Shown here: positions 36,516 to 45,589 of the stretch, piece by piece
Position numbering within the stretch: the first letter of the stretch is position 1
Layout: the number at the start of each line of letters is the position of its first letter
Source: Croceivirga radicis
GTDB taxonomy: Bacteria; Bacteroidota; Bacteroidia; Flavobacteriales; Flavobacteriaceae
Reading direction: 5' to 3'
DNA length: 64,000 nt
Assembly (NCBI RefSeq): GCF_002072105.2
Contig: NZ_MTBC01000002.1
Location: forward strand, 124,001 to 188,000
The notes under the pieces: model-generated
Databases searched by the model: none
Told to the model about the DNA's origin: nothing
What the model saw: the letters and a program-made list of their open reading frames with translations, nothing else
Translations under genes and position numbers: made by a program

Positions 36516-37013
36516 ATGAAAAAGAGCTTTTTTACCAGTATTATCGCAGTCTTGTTGTTGTGGTCTTGTTCAAACAATGAAGACGATTCTGGAATGGATA
36601 GTTTAACCGTTAGTCCTATTGTTGGTACTTGGTTAATGACCGATGTGCAAATAGAGGAAGAAAATTCCACACAATTGAATTTATTCGAGGAGATCGTGGA
36701 TGAACTGAATGCGGAAAATTGTGCATTATTAATTTTTGAGTTTGATGCAGAAGGTACCGTTACGGCAACTGATAAACTCTCCTATATAGAAGTAAATTCA
36801 GGTCCAACAGGGTTGGATGTTCCTTGCCCAACCCAAAGCGATACGGAAACTTCTGTTTGGCGTTTAGAAGGAGACCAGCTTACCTTTATTAACGAGGATT
36901 TAGAAGAAGAAACAATTAAAGTGCAAATAGATGGTGATACAATGGTTGTAGCCGGTAATGAATTTGATGATGAAAATTTAACTGAGGCTACGATAATTTT
37001 TACAAAGCAATAG
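36516..37013 (+). CDS. lipocalin-like lipoprotein
   Basis: This 165-aa protein has a lipoprotein signal: MKKSFFTSIIAVLLLWSCSN, with the lipobox Cys at residue 18. The mature part reads VGTWLMTDVQIEEEN, FEFDAEGTVTATD and VWRLEGDQLTFINED, the pattern of the small lipocalin-like (DUF-type) beta-barrels common in Bacteroidota. The start at 36516 is chosen over an ATG at 36492 because only it gives a normal signal. Ligand and partner are unknown. A terminator follows. Confidence 0.82.
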   Translation: MKKSFFTSIIAVLLLWSCSNNEDDSGMDSLTVSPIVGTWLMTDVQIEEENSTQLNLFEEIVDELNAENCALLIFEFDAEGTVTATDKLSYIEVNSGPTGLDVPCPTQSDTETSVWRLEGDQLTFINEDLEEETIKVQIDGDTMVVAGNEFDDENLTEATIIFTKQ

Positions 37014-37038
37014 ATAAAACCTATCTAAATTGAAAAGT

Positions 37039-37064
37039 AAAACCCGAGCTAGTCTCGGGTTTTT
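37039..37064. terminator. bidirectional terminator between convergent genes
   Basis: ACCCGAG (37042-37048) pairs with CTCGGGT (37054-37060) around CTAGT, flanked by As and Ts on both sides. It serves the lipoprotein gene rightward and the HisC-like gene leftward. The stop codon of the latter (37049-37051) lies in the loop. Confidence 0.9.
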
Positions 37065-38152
37065 ATATTTTCAAGTGCCTTGATTAATGCTAAATTTGCC
37101 TCTTTATTGCCAACACTTATACGTACTTTGCCTGGAGCGCCAAACTGTGTTACGGGTCTTACCATAATTCCTTCTTGCATCATTTTATCTGTAAATTCCA
37201 TTTCTGGGAATGGTGGTTCTATGATAAAAAAGTTCGCTTGGCTAGGCCAATATCTAATATTGAGTTCTTCAAAGGTTGCGGTAATCATTTTTCGGCCTTC
37301 TTTAACCGTTTTTACCGTCTCGGAAATGAATTCGTGGTCATTTAAAGCGCCAATAGCCGCTTCTATGGATGTTATGGGCAATAAAAACGGTTTGTGAATT
37401 AATCGCAGATAATTAGCAATAGTTGCCGTGGTATACCCATAACCAATACGTAAGCCTGCCAATCCATAGGTTTTAGAAAAACTATTTAGCCCAATTACGC
37501 TGTATCCTTGTTTTACATAGTGCAATGCGGTAACATAATCTTCTGCATCTGCAAAATGCCGGTATACTTCATCTATAACCACCAGAATGCTTTTCGGTAC
37601 GCGTTTAAAGAATTCATCCAAAACCGACTTTGGAATATATGTTCCCGTGGGGTTGTTGGGTGTGGTTAAAAAGATAACCTTGGTTTTGGCCGTAATGGCA
37701 TTTATGATGCCTTCTACATCTAACTCGTAATTAGGTGCTTTCAAGGGTACATCTATTTGCTTGCTGCCGTACCATCTAGAAAAAACAGCATACGGTAAGA
37801 AGCAGGGGTTAGAAAAAATTACCTCATCACCCTCCCGAACAAATGCCCGTAAAAGCATATCTATAACCTCGGAGCCACTATTTCCTGTGATAAATTGGTC
37901 CGTTGTAATTTCATTGTTAAAATCTGCTGCAAGTGCTTCCCGTAATCGTATATCCGTTTGATCTGGATAAAGGTCTACTTTGTCTAGTATTGCTTTAGCT
38001 GCTCTAACGGCTTTTGGGGATGCCCCAAGTGGATTCTCATTGGAAGAGAGCTTGTATATTTTTTTGTTGCTTGGCGGTATGTTTTTGCCGCCTTGATATA
38101 CCTCCTTGGGTTGTAAAAACGGTTTAAAACTGCTCGTAATATCGTTATTCAT
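37049..38152 (-). CDS. hisC: HisC-like class I/II aminotransferase
   Basis: This 367-aa fold-type I PLP enzyme has the HisC signatures KLSSNENPLGASPKAVRAA, FLTTPNNPTGT, VIDEVYRHFAD and the PLP lysine in SFSKTYGLAGLRIGYG. HisC-like enzymes also transaminate aromatic amino acids. Here it is the last gene of a tyrosine-degradation operon, not of a histidine operon, so tyrosine to 4-hydroxyphenylpyruvate is the likely in-pathway reaction. This is inference from context. Its start overlaps the end of the flavin-reductase gene by 8 bases, showing coupling. Confidence 0.85.
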   Translation of the reverse strand: MNNDITSSFKPFLQPKEVYQGGKNIPPSNKKIYKLSSNENPLGASPKAVRAAKAILDKVDLYPDQTDIRLREALAADFNNEITTDQFITGNSGSEVIDMLLRAFVREGDEVIFSNPCFLPYAVFSRWYGSKQIDVPLKAPNYELDVEGIINAITAKTKVIFLTTPNNPTGTYIPKSVLDEFFKRVPKSILVVIDEVYRHFADAEDYVTALHYVKQGYSVIGLNSFSKTYGLAGLRIGYGYTTATIANYLRLIHKPFLLPITSIEAAIGALNDHEFISETVKTVKEGRKMITATFEELNIRYWPSQANFFIIEPPFPEMEFTDKMMQEGIMVRPVTQFGAPGKVRISVGNKEANLALIKALENIKTRD

Positions 38153-39029
38153 TTCGGTGGTTTAGCGTTTCGGCATACAGTAATAAAGACATCGCTTTGA
38201 TGGTGTCGCCGTCATCTAGAATGGATTTTGCTAGTTGGTGAATTTCTATTTTGGTAGCTGGCAGGTCTATTTCTTTAACTATGGAATTTATCAAATCTGC
38301 AGTAGGCAAAGCTTCCATATTGCCCAATCGTCCTAAATTATTTCCTGTTAAAACACTGCTATTACGTATACCTTCTGGCAGTGCATCTACGCCAATGCCA
38401 AGTGTCCGTATGGGTTTTGGTATCTCAAAAAGAGCCTCACCATTGGCATGTACATAATGGCTGCCTCCCATACGCCCAACCAAATCTAATTTGGTAGTAT
38501 CTAATTGCCCATCGGTAAGATAATCTTCGTTTAGGTGCACATTTACTACTTTGGCAATGACCAAATTTCCTGCTCCTGGTGTTTGTGCTAGCTCTATAAC
38601 TTCTTGTACGGTGCATTCCAAGGCAACTGGGGCTTCCGCAACTCGGGGTGGTCTTATTTTTTCTGAAGGAGATTGGGTAAAGCCAGCTTTTTCAAATTCG
38701 TTTACACCTTTGGCATAAGCTGTACTGGCCAGCGACATTTGCTCCACCATTGCGTGATTAACAATATTGATAGTTACTTCTGGCACCTCAACTACATTCT
38801 CGTGTGTGTGTTTAAGACTGTTGTCTCTTCCAGAACGTGCTGGAGAAAATATAAGAATAGGCGGATTGGAACTAAATACGTTAAAAAAGCTAAACGGACT
38901 TAAATTTACCTTGCCTTCTTTGTCTACCGTACTAGCAAAGCAAATAGGTCTTGGTGCAACTGCTGTTAAAAGTATATTATGTAGCTCTGGTTGCGATATG
39001 CTGTTTGGGTCAATAGTTTTTATTGCCAT
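38145..39029 (-). CDS. flavin reductase family (DIM6/NTAB-like) protein
   Basis: This 294-aa protein has an N-terminal FMN-binding split-barrel, with PRPICFASTVDKEGKVNLSPFSFF near residue 27, the family's flavin motif, and HYVHANGEALFEIPKP near 195. The C-terminal 90 residues are an extension without recognised motif. It sits between fumarylacetoacetase and the aminotransferase, with 6- and 8-base spacing or overlap, so it belongs to the tyrosine operon. Whether it has a catalytic role there is unknown. Confidence 0.82.
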   Translation of the reverse strand: MAIKTIDPNSISQPELHNILLTAVAPRPICFASTVDKEGKVNLSPFSFFNVFSSNPPILIFSPARSGRDNSLKHTHENVVEVPEVTINIVNHAMVEQMSLASTAYAKGVNEFEKAGFTQSPSEKIRPPRVAEAPVALECTVQEVIELAQTPGAGNLVIAKVVNVHLNEDYLTDGQLDTTKLDLVGRMGGSHYVHANGEALFEIPKPIRTLGIGVDALPEGIRNSSVLTGNNLGRLGNMEALPTADLINSIVKEIDLPATKIEIHQLAKSILDDGDTIKAMSLLLYAETLNHRNE

Positions 39030-39035
39030 ACCCCT

Positions 39036-40256
39036 TTATTTAGTAGGTAAAACCTTTGTACTAACTTTACCAAAACCAACACGTTTCCCCTCTTTTTCTG
39101 CATACCCACGCATGGTTACCGTATCGCCATCATGTATAAATTTACGTTCCGTACCATCTTTAAGTTGTACAGGTTTGGTACCCATCCAAGCTAGTTCTAA
39201 CATGGATCCGTAGCTATTTTCATCTTTTCCAGAAATGGTGCCAGATGCCATCATGTCCCCAACATGTACGTTGCAGCCGTTAATTGTATGGTGAGCCAGT
39301 TGTTGGGTCATGTTCCAATACATGTATTTAAAATTACTTTGACAGATAGTAGTTTCTTCGCCATTTTCGGGAGTTAAAGAAACCTCTAGGTTAATGTCAT
39401 AATTTTTGGTGCCCTCATATTCTAAATACGGAAGTACTTTTGGCTCTTGTGTTGGACCTTGAACTCTAAATTGGTCCAATGCTTCTAAAGTGACAATCCA
39501 TGGAGAAATGGAAGAGGCAAAATTTTTGGCCAAAAAGGGTCCTAATGGAACATATTCCCATTTTTGAATGTCACGAGCGGACCAGTCATTGAATAATACC
39601 AGTCCAAAAATATAGTCTTCAGCTTCACTGGTTGCAATAGTATCACCCATTTGTGTGTTCTTGCCGACTATAAAGGCCATTTCCAACTCAAAATCTAACC
39701 GCTGCGTAGGCCCAAACACCGGCTGAGTAGCATCTTTCGGTAGGGTTTGTCCTTTAGGTCTGTGTATGGGTTGCCCACTTACCACAATGGAACTAGCTCT
39801 ACCGTGATACCCAACGGGTATATGCTTCCAGTTGGGTAAAAGCGCATTTTCTGGGTCGCGAAACATCTTACCGACATTAGTGGCATGCTCAATGCTTGAG
39901 TAGAAATCGGTATAATCCCCAACGCAAACCGGCATGTGCATTTGAGCTTCTGTTTGGAGCACAAAAAGCTCAGGCTTATTGGCCAAAACAGAATTGTCGT
40001 CTTGCAACCAAGCTTGAATATCGGTTCTAACTTTAGAAGTGATTTCTTTTCCAAGAGCAATGAAATCATTAAGATCTGACCGTTCTAAAACCGCTGTATT
40101 AAAATTGAATACATCTAATTCTGCAACAGCTGCTAAGTCTAGAATGTGGTCGCCAATGGCAACGCCCGCTCTAGGGCTTCTATCTTTAGTAGAAAAAATG
40201 CCAAAGGGAATATTATGTATGCTAAAATCTGAATTAGCGGGTATGTTTATTATCAT
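39036..40256 (-). CDS. fahA: fumarylacetoacetase
   Basis: This 406-aa enzyme cleaves fumarylacetoacetate to fumarate and acetoacetate, the last step of tyrosine degradation. An N-terminal SH3-like domain (up to about 115) is followed by the FAH core. The metal ligand and catalytic residues lie in VGDYTDFYSSIEHATNVG, FELEMAFIVG (two Glu ligands), LFNDWSARDIQKWEYVPLGPF, and the later MASGTISG. Length equals the full-length, mammalian-type FAH. The flavin-reductase gene follows by 6 bases. Confidence 0.95.
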   Translation of the reverse strand: MIINIPANSDFSIHNIPFGIFSTKDRSPRAGVAIGDHILDLAAVAELDVFNFNTAVLERSDLNDFIALGKEITSKVRTDIQAWLQDDNSVLANKPELFVLQTEAQMHMPVCVGDYTDFYSSIEHATNVGKMFRDPENALLPNWKHIPVGYHGRASSIVVSGQPIHRPKGQTLPKDATQPVFGPTQRLDFELEMAFIVGKNTQMGDTIATSEAEDYIFGLVLFNDWSARDIQKWEYVPLGPFLAKNFASSISPWIVTLEALDQFRVQGPTQEPKVLPYLEYEGTKNYDINLEVSLTPENGEETTICQSNFKYMYWNMTQQLAHHTINGCNVHVGDMMASGTISGKDENSYGSMLELAWMGTKPVQLKDGTERKFIHDGDTVTMRGYAEKEGKRVGFGKVSTKVLPTK

Positions 40257-40333
40257 AGTTTTTTATTCATTTCTGCTGAAGCAGAAAACATTACTTAATT
40301 TAAGCGTGTTTGTGCTATTGTTGTAAAACTCAA

Positions 40334-41491
40334 TTATTCCACCCAAGACTTGTAGTATGCCCCATCATCTATCTTTAAGGCATTTTCTGTAACCATTAAG
40401 GGTTTAAACGTATCTATCATAACGGCTAATTCTTCAGTACCTTTTTTGCCAATGCTAGCTTCGTACGTGCCGGGGTGTGGTCCATGGGGTATACCAGCCG
40501 GATGCAGGGAAATATATCCTGGTCCAATACCTGTTCTACTCATAAAATCTCCATCTACATAATATAAAACCTCATCAGAATCTATATTGGAATGATTGTA
40601 AGGTGCGGGTATGGCCTTTGGATGATAATCGTACAAACGTGGACAAAAAGAGCAGACCACGAAAGCGTTGGTTTCAAAGGTTTGGTGTACAGGTGGTGGT
40701 TGGTGCACACGGCCCGTAATGGGCTCAAAATTGTGTATACTAAACCCGTAAGGAAAATTATAACCATCCCAGCCCACAACATCAAAAGGGTGTGTAGCGT
40801 AGACTAAGCTATGCAATATGCCTTGTTTTTTAATTTTAAGCGTGAAGGCTCCCTTCTCATCAAAACTTTGTAAATCTTGTGGCAATTTATAATCGCGCTC
40901 ACAAAAAGGAGAATGCTCTAACAATTGCCCAAACCAATTACGATATCTTTTAGGGGTGTAAATGGGTGAAAAGGATTCCGCAAAAAGAATTCTATTGTCT
41001 TCCGTATCAAAATCTATTTGGTAAATCATTCCCCTAGGAATGATTAAATAATCCCCATATTCAAAAGGAATGTTTCCTAAAAAAGTACGTAACGTTCCAG
41101 AACCTTTATGAATAAAAAGCATTTCGTCTGCGTCTGCATTTTTATAGAAATACTCCGTTAACGATTTTTTAGGGGCTGCCAAGCCTACATGCACATCACT
41201 ATTTACCAATAAAGGTTCGCGAGATTCCAGATAATCGTCCTTGGGAGCAACATCAAATCCAATAAATTTACGGGAGGTAATGTTTTTGGCTACTGCTATT
41301 TTTGGTGCTACATCTACAGCTTTACCAATTTCTTTTACTTGGGTAGGGCGGTGAATGTGATAGGATAGGGAACTCATACCATCAAACCCAATGGTGCCAA
41401 ACAGTTGCTCATAATACAAGCTGCCATCTGGTTTGGTAAACTGGGTATGGCGTTTAGGAGGTATTTTTCCAAGTTTGTGATAGATAGGCAT
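40334..41491 (-). CDS. hmgA: homogentisate 1,2-dioxygenase
   Basis: This 385-aa Fe(II) dioxygenase opens the ring of homogentisate to maleylacetoacetate. The cupin iron site is in PYNHSNIDSDEVLYY (H300 and E307) and HPAGIPHGPHPG (H336). Also conserved are IHKGSGTLRTFLGNIPF, YLIIPRGMIYQI and VVGWDGYNFPYGFSI. It is shorter than the eukaryotic enzyme (about 445 aa), as is usual for the bacteroidetal form. It follows hppD in the operon, with 83 bases between. Confidence 0.93.
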   Translation of the reverse strand: MPIYHKLGKIPPKRHTQFTKPDGSLYYEQLFGTIGFDGMSSLSYHIHRPTQVKEIGKAVDVAPKIAVAKNITSRKFIGFDVAPKDDYLESREPLLVNSDVHVGLAAPKKSLTEYFYKNADADEMLFIHKGSGTLRTFLGNIPFEYGDYLIIPRGMIYQIDFDTEDNRILFAESFSPIYTPKRYRNWFGQLLEHSPFCERDYKLPQDLQSFDEKGAFTLKIKKQGILHSLVYATHPFDVVGWDGYNFPYGFSIHNFEPITGRVHQPPPVHQTFETNAFVVCSFCPRLYDYHPKAIPAPYNHSNIDSDEVLYYVDGDFMSRTGIGPGYISLHPAGIPHGPHPGTYEASIGKKGTEELAVMIDTFKPLMVTENALKIDDGAYYKSWVE

Positions 41492-41574
41492 ATGTTTTTA
41501 GTTAAAGGGTTTTGTTGGGCAATTGCCATTAAGTTACGGAAAACTAGAACGCCAATGGCGCAATGGTAACCAAA

Positions 41575-42705
41575 TTAATGTAAGGTTCCTCTTAGTTCTT
41601 GCTCACGCTCAATAGCTTCAAACAAGGCTTTAAAATTACCTTTGCCAAAAGATTGTGCGCCTTTACGCTGTATAATCTCAAAAAACATGGTAGGTCTTGG
41701 TTCTACTGGTTTTGTAAAGATTTGTAGCAAGTAGCCTTCATCATCACGGTCTACCAATATGCCTAATTCTTTTAACGGAGCAATATCCTCATCAATCTCA
41801 CCTACGCGGTCAGTTACCACATCATAATACGTATCTGGCACTCGTAAAAATTCTACGCCTCTAGAACGTAAATCACGTACGGTTTTAATAATATCATCGG
41901 TAGCAACCGCAATATGCTGTACGCCTTCACCTTCATAAAAATCTAAATATTCTTCTACTTGAGATTTTTTCTTCCCTTCTGCAGGTTCGTTTATCGGGAA
42001 TTTAATACGGCCGTTACCATTACTCATTACTTTGCTCATTAGGGCTGTATACTCGGTAGAAATGTCATTATCGTCAAAAGAAAGTATGTTTTTGAAGCCC
42101 ATCACCTGCTCGTAGAAATTTACCCAATGGTTCATTTTGTTCCATCCTACATTACCTACCATATGGTCTACATATTTTAAACCAGTTGGGGCCGGGTTGT
42201 AATCTGGTGTTTCCCACTTGGTAAAGCCCGGTAAAAAAGTACCGTTGTAATCTTTGCGCTCTACGAACATGTGCACGGTTTCACCATACGTGTAAATGCC
42301 CGCACGCACTACTTTGCCATTGGTATCTTCTTCTGTAATGGGTTCTTGATAGGATCTTGCACCTTTTTCCATGGCGGTATTGTAGGCTTGTGTAGCATCT
42401 TCTACCCATAGGGCAACCACCTTGACGCCATCACCATGTTGGTCTATGTGTTTGCCAATGGTAGTACCACTTTTTAATGGAGAAGTAAGTACCAATCTAA
42501 TTTTATCTTGTACCACAACATAACTTTCGCGGTCTTTTAAGCCAGTAGCCAAGCCCGCGTGGGCTAAGGATTGAAAACCAAAGGCGGTTTTGTAGTAGTG
42601 TGCAGCTTGTAAGGAATTACCAACATAAAGTTCTACGTAATCCGTTCCGTTAATAGGCATAAAGTCCTGTTCCGTATGTTGTTTTTCTAGTGTATTTGCT
42701 TCCAT
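41575..42705 (-). CDS. hppD: 4-hydroxyphenylpyruvate dioxygenase
   Basis: This 376-aa Fe(II) enzyme converts 4-hydroxyphenylpyruvate to homogentisate. It has two VOC-fold halves. The iron ligands are H181 (LKYVDHMVGNV), H264 (GVQHIAVATDD) and E343 (TMFFEIIQRKG), and the C-terminal GFGKGNFKALFEAIE-type helix is present as SFGKGNFKALFEAIE. It is the first gene of the operon, so the promoter and the palindrome over it control the whole pathway. Confidence 0.96.
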   Translation of the reverse strand: MEANTLEKQHTEQDFMPINGTDYVELYVGNSLQAAHYYKTAFGFQSLAHAGLATGLKDRESYVVVQDKIRLVLTSPLKSGTTIGKHIDQHGDGVKVVALWVEDATQAYNTAMEKGARSYQEPITEEDTNGKVVRAGIYTYGETVHMFVERKDYNGTFLPGFTKWETPDYNPAPTGLKYVDHMVGNVGWNKMNHWVNFYEQVMGFKNILSFDDNDISTEYTALMSKVMSNGNGRIKFPINEPAEGKKKSQVEEYLDFYEGEGVQHIAVATDDIIKTVRDLRSRGVEFLRVPDTYYDVVTDRVGEIDEDIAPLKELGILVDRDDEGYLLQIFTKPVEPRPTMFFEIIQRKGAQSFGKGNFKALFEAIEREQELRGTLH

Positions 42706-42742
42706 ATTGCAGTAGTTTTAGCTTAATACTATCGATTAATTG

Positions 42743-42762
42743 TTGTTGATGCAACAAAAATA
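42743..42762 (-). promoter_or_regulatory. hppD promoter -7 element overlapped by a palindrome
   Basis: Minus-strand TATTTTTG (42762-42755) fits TAnnTTTG. TTGTTGATGCAACAA (42743-42757) is an inverted repeat with arms TTGTTG/CAACAA around ATG, resembling TTG-N-CAA MarR operators. It covers the end of the -7 box and the expected start near 42748, where a bound repressor would block transcription. The MarR gene lies 66 bases to the right, divergently oriented. Confidence 0.6.
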
Positions 42763-42822
42763 TAAGAAAAATTGAATCACGCTAGGAATTTGTAGAAATT
42801 TTAGGTTAAATTTTGCGGTAGT

Positions 42823-43269
42823 ATGTTGAACAAGATTGATGAAATTCACGGCATAGGCCTACACCTAGATTTGGTACTAAGAAAAATACAAGATGCTTAT
42901 TTGCGGGCCTTTGATAATTTGGATGTACACATGACCATAGAACAATGGGTTATAATGCACCAGGTATATAACATGGGCGAAGAGGCCTCCCAAAGTGAAA
43001 TAACCCAGCTTAATTTTAGAAATAGGGCCACAATTTCTAGGGTTATTGGAGGTTTAGAACGAAAAGGGTGGATAAAAAAAACGCGTTTTGAAGGGGATTT
43101 AAAACGATTTAAATTAGAGCTAACTACTGTAGGGACAGAAATTGTAGACAAGGTATTGCCAGAAGCTTTACGTTTGCGTAGGCTGGCCGTAAAAGATTTG
43201 AATCCTACTGAATTTGCAAACTTTTTAAAGGTCCTGGATACGTTGGGTGCTAATTATGAAGCCAGTTGA
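42823..43269 (+). CDS. MarR family transcriptional regulator
   Basis: This 148-aa winged-helix regulator has the MarR dimer helix start (GIGLHLDLVLRKIQDAYLRAFD), the recognition helix region SQSEITQLNFRNRATISRVIGGLERKGWIKK, and a wing RFEGDLKRFKLELT. Divergent placement next to the tyrosine operon, with a palindrome in between, suggests it represses hppD until a pathway intermediate such as 4-hydroxyphenylpyruvate or homogentisate binds. The ligand is inferred. Confidence 0.9.
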   Translation: MLNKIDEIHGIGLHLDLVLRKIQDAYLRAFDNLDVHMTIEQWVIMHQVYNMGEEASQSEITQLNFRNRATISRVIGGLERKGWIKKTRFEGDLKRFKLELTTVGTEIVDKVLPEALRLRRLAVKDLNPTEFANFLKVLDTLGANYEAS

Positions 43270-43464
43270 TAACTTTCCTGTCGCTTCGGTATAAACCTGA
43301 CAATCGTCATAGTTAACCTCTGCCATTTACTAGAATTTTGAAATGGTATTTTTCTTTAGATTATGGGTTGATCACTTATAGTCTAATCAAGAATGCAAGA
43401 AAAACTGGGAAGTACAGGGTAATTTATACTTCAATCCTTAATTTTAAAGAAATCAGAATAGTTA

Positions 43465-45564
43465 ATGACAAAGTCAATTTATATATCCGGTTTAGAAGCA
43501 AATAGTGGCAAATCGTTAGTGTCTGTTGGCATCGTAGATACCTTGCTTAAACGTACGGGAACTGTTGGGTATTTTAAACCCATCATCCTAGACACACAAG
43601 AAAAAGATGATAACATTACCCTGGTATTGGGCATGGTAAATTCTAAACAAACGTATGACGAATCTTTCTCATTTCAAGCTAGTGAAATGAGCGATTTACT
43701 GGAGGAGGGCAAGTTTGAGCGTGTTATAGAAAGGATAATTGTGGATTACAAGAATCTGGAGAAAAAACACGATGTGGTTTTGATAGAAGGAACCGATTTT
43801 GTTGGAGAAAACAGTCATTTTGAATTTGAAATAAACGCACGTATTGCCCAAAATATTGGTGCGCCGGTATTGCTTATAGGTAATGGTAAGGATAAAAAAC
43901 CTAAAGAATTGGCCCGCCAACTACACATTGCTCTAGACCAGTTTGAAGAGTTTAATTGTGAAGTTATTGGTACTATAGTGAATAAGGTTAAAGAAGATGA
44001 TACAGACGATTATCTGTCTATGCTACGTGAAAAACTTGGTGGCACGGGTAAGAAGAAATTGTTTTCCGCCATTCCGCAAATTCCTACACTTTCTGCTCCT
44101 ATGCTATCAGAGGTAGCAGAGACTTTAAAAGCCCAGGTTTTATTTGGAGAAGAAGAGTTGAACCAAAAACAAATGCATAGGGTGTCTATAGCAGCAATGC
44201 AATTAAAAAATTATCTAGAATTTATGAGCGAAGGCTGTGTAGTGGTTACACCGGCAGACCGTTTAGATATTATTTTAGGAACGTTGCAGGCCAACCAATC
44301 TAAAAACTACCCATCAATATCTGGCATCGTCTTAACGGGTATTCATGATGTAGATGCGGTGGTAATTAATCTTCTAGAAGGCTTAAAACGGACAGTACCT
44401 ATTTTAAAGGTGAAAACTAATACGTTTAATACCGCTTTAGCCCTAGATAGCATAGTTCCTAAGTTAAAATTGGAATATAGAACTAAGTTCAATGCGGCTA
44501 TACGAGAATTTAATTCACATGTAGACGTGGATTACCTTATTAATAAGTTTACCAATTTTAAAACCGATGTTTTAACGCCAAAGATGTTTCGTTACCGAAT
44601 CATGGAGATGGCAACCGCAAATAAAAAACATATTGTTTTGCCAGAAGGTGAGGATGATCGTATTTTAAAAGCTACGGAAATATTAAGTAGGGATGGCGTA
44701 GTTAAAGTCACCTTATTGGGGAACCCTAAAACAATTACAGAAAAAATTATCAATAGTGGCTTGGCTATAGATTTGGAAAAAGTGGCCATAATTAATCCAT
44801 CAGAATACGTAAAATTTGATCAGTACGTAGAAACGCTCTATGAGGCGCGTAAGCACAAAAACGTTACCCGTAAAATAGCGGAAGATTTAATGCGAGACGT
44901 TTCGTATTTTGGAACTATGATGGTCTTTTCAGGAGACGCAGATGGTATGGTTTCTGGAGCCGTACATACCACCCAGCATACCATAAGGCCTGCATTGCAG
45001 TTTGTAAAAACAAAACCCAATGTAAATGTAGTTTCTTCTGTTTTCTTTATGTGTTTGGAGCACAAAGTACTGGTGTACGGAGATTGTGCGGTTAACCCAA
45101 ATCCTACAGCGGCCCAATTGGCAGAAATTGCTATTTCTTCCGCGCAAACGGCCAAAAATTTTGGTTTGGAGCCAAAAGTGGCCATGTTATCGTATTCTTC
45201 AGGTGAATCTGGTAAGGGGGAAGAAGTAGAGAAAGTACGTGAGGCTACTAAATTGGTAAAAGCTAGTAATCCTAATTTGTTAATTGAAGGTCCAATACAA
45301 TACGATGCCGCAGTTGATTTGCAGGTTGGGCAAAAGAAGATGCCAAACTCATTAGTTGCCGGTAAAGCCAATGTATTGATTTTTCCGGATTTAAATACAG
45401 GTAATAATACCTATAAGGCCGTGCAGCGAGAAACCGGAGCGTTGGCTATAGGGCCTGTATTACAGGGGCTTAATAAGCCTATAAACGATTTAAGCAGGGG
45501 TTGCACGGTAGATGATATTGTAAACACGGTAATTATTACTGCGGTACAAGCCCAAGAAGATTAA
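43465..45564 (+). CDS. pta: phosphate acetyltransferase, long form
   Basis: This 699-aa enzyme interconverts acetyl-CoA and acetyl phosphate. It is the three-domain form: an N-terminal BioD-like P-loop domain (YISGLEANSGKSLVSVGIVD), a DRTGG domain (about 215-320), and the C-terminal PTA catalytic domain with LPEGEDDRILKAT, DGMVSGAVHTTQHT and NGLGGNTYKAVQ-type sequence (here NTGNNTYKAVQRETGA). It is followed by ackA after 25 bases, the standard acetate overflow and assimilation pair. Confidence 0.95.
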   Translation: MTKSIYISGLEANSGKSLVSVGIVDTLLKRTGTVGYFKPIILDTQEKDDNITLVLGMVNSKQTYDESFSFQASEMSDLLEEGKFERVIERIIVDYKNLEKKHDVVLIEGTDFVGENSHFEFEINARIAQNIGAPVLLIGNGKDKKPKELARQLHIALDQFEEFNCEVIGTIVNKVKEDDTDDYLSMLREKLGGTGKKKLFSAIPQIPTLSAPMLSEVAETLKAQVLFGEEELNQKQMHRVSIAAMQLKNYLEFMSEGCVVVTPADRLDIILGTLQANQSKNYPSISGIVLTGIHDVDAVVINLLEGLKRTVPILKVKTNTFNTALALDSIVPKLKLEYRTKFNAAIREFNSHVDVDYLINKFTNFKTDVLTPKMFRYRIMEMATANKKHIVLPEGEDDRILKATEILSRDGVVKVTLLGNPKTITEKIINSGLAIDLEKVAIINPSEYVKFDQYVETLYEARKHKNVTRKIAEDLMRDVSYFGTMMVFSGDADGMVSGAVHTTQHTIRPALQFVKTKPNVNVVSSVFFMCLEHKVLVYGDCAVNPNPTAAQLAEIAISSAQTAKNFGLEPKVAMLSYSSGESGKGEEVEKVREATKLVKASNPNLLIEGPIQYDAAVDLQVGQKKMPNSLVAGKANVLIFPDLNTGNNTYKAVQRETGALAIGPVLQGLNKPINDLSRGCTVDDIVNTVIITAVQAQED

Positions 45565-45589
45565 AATATCCAACTAAACCCATACAACA

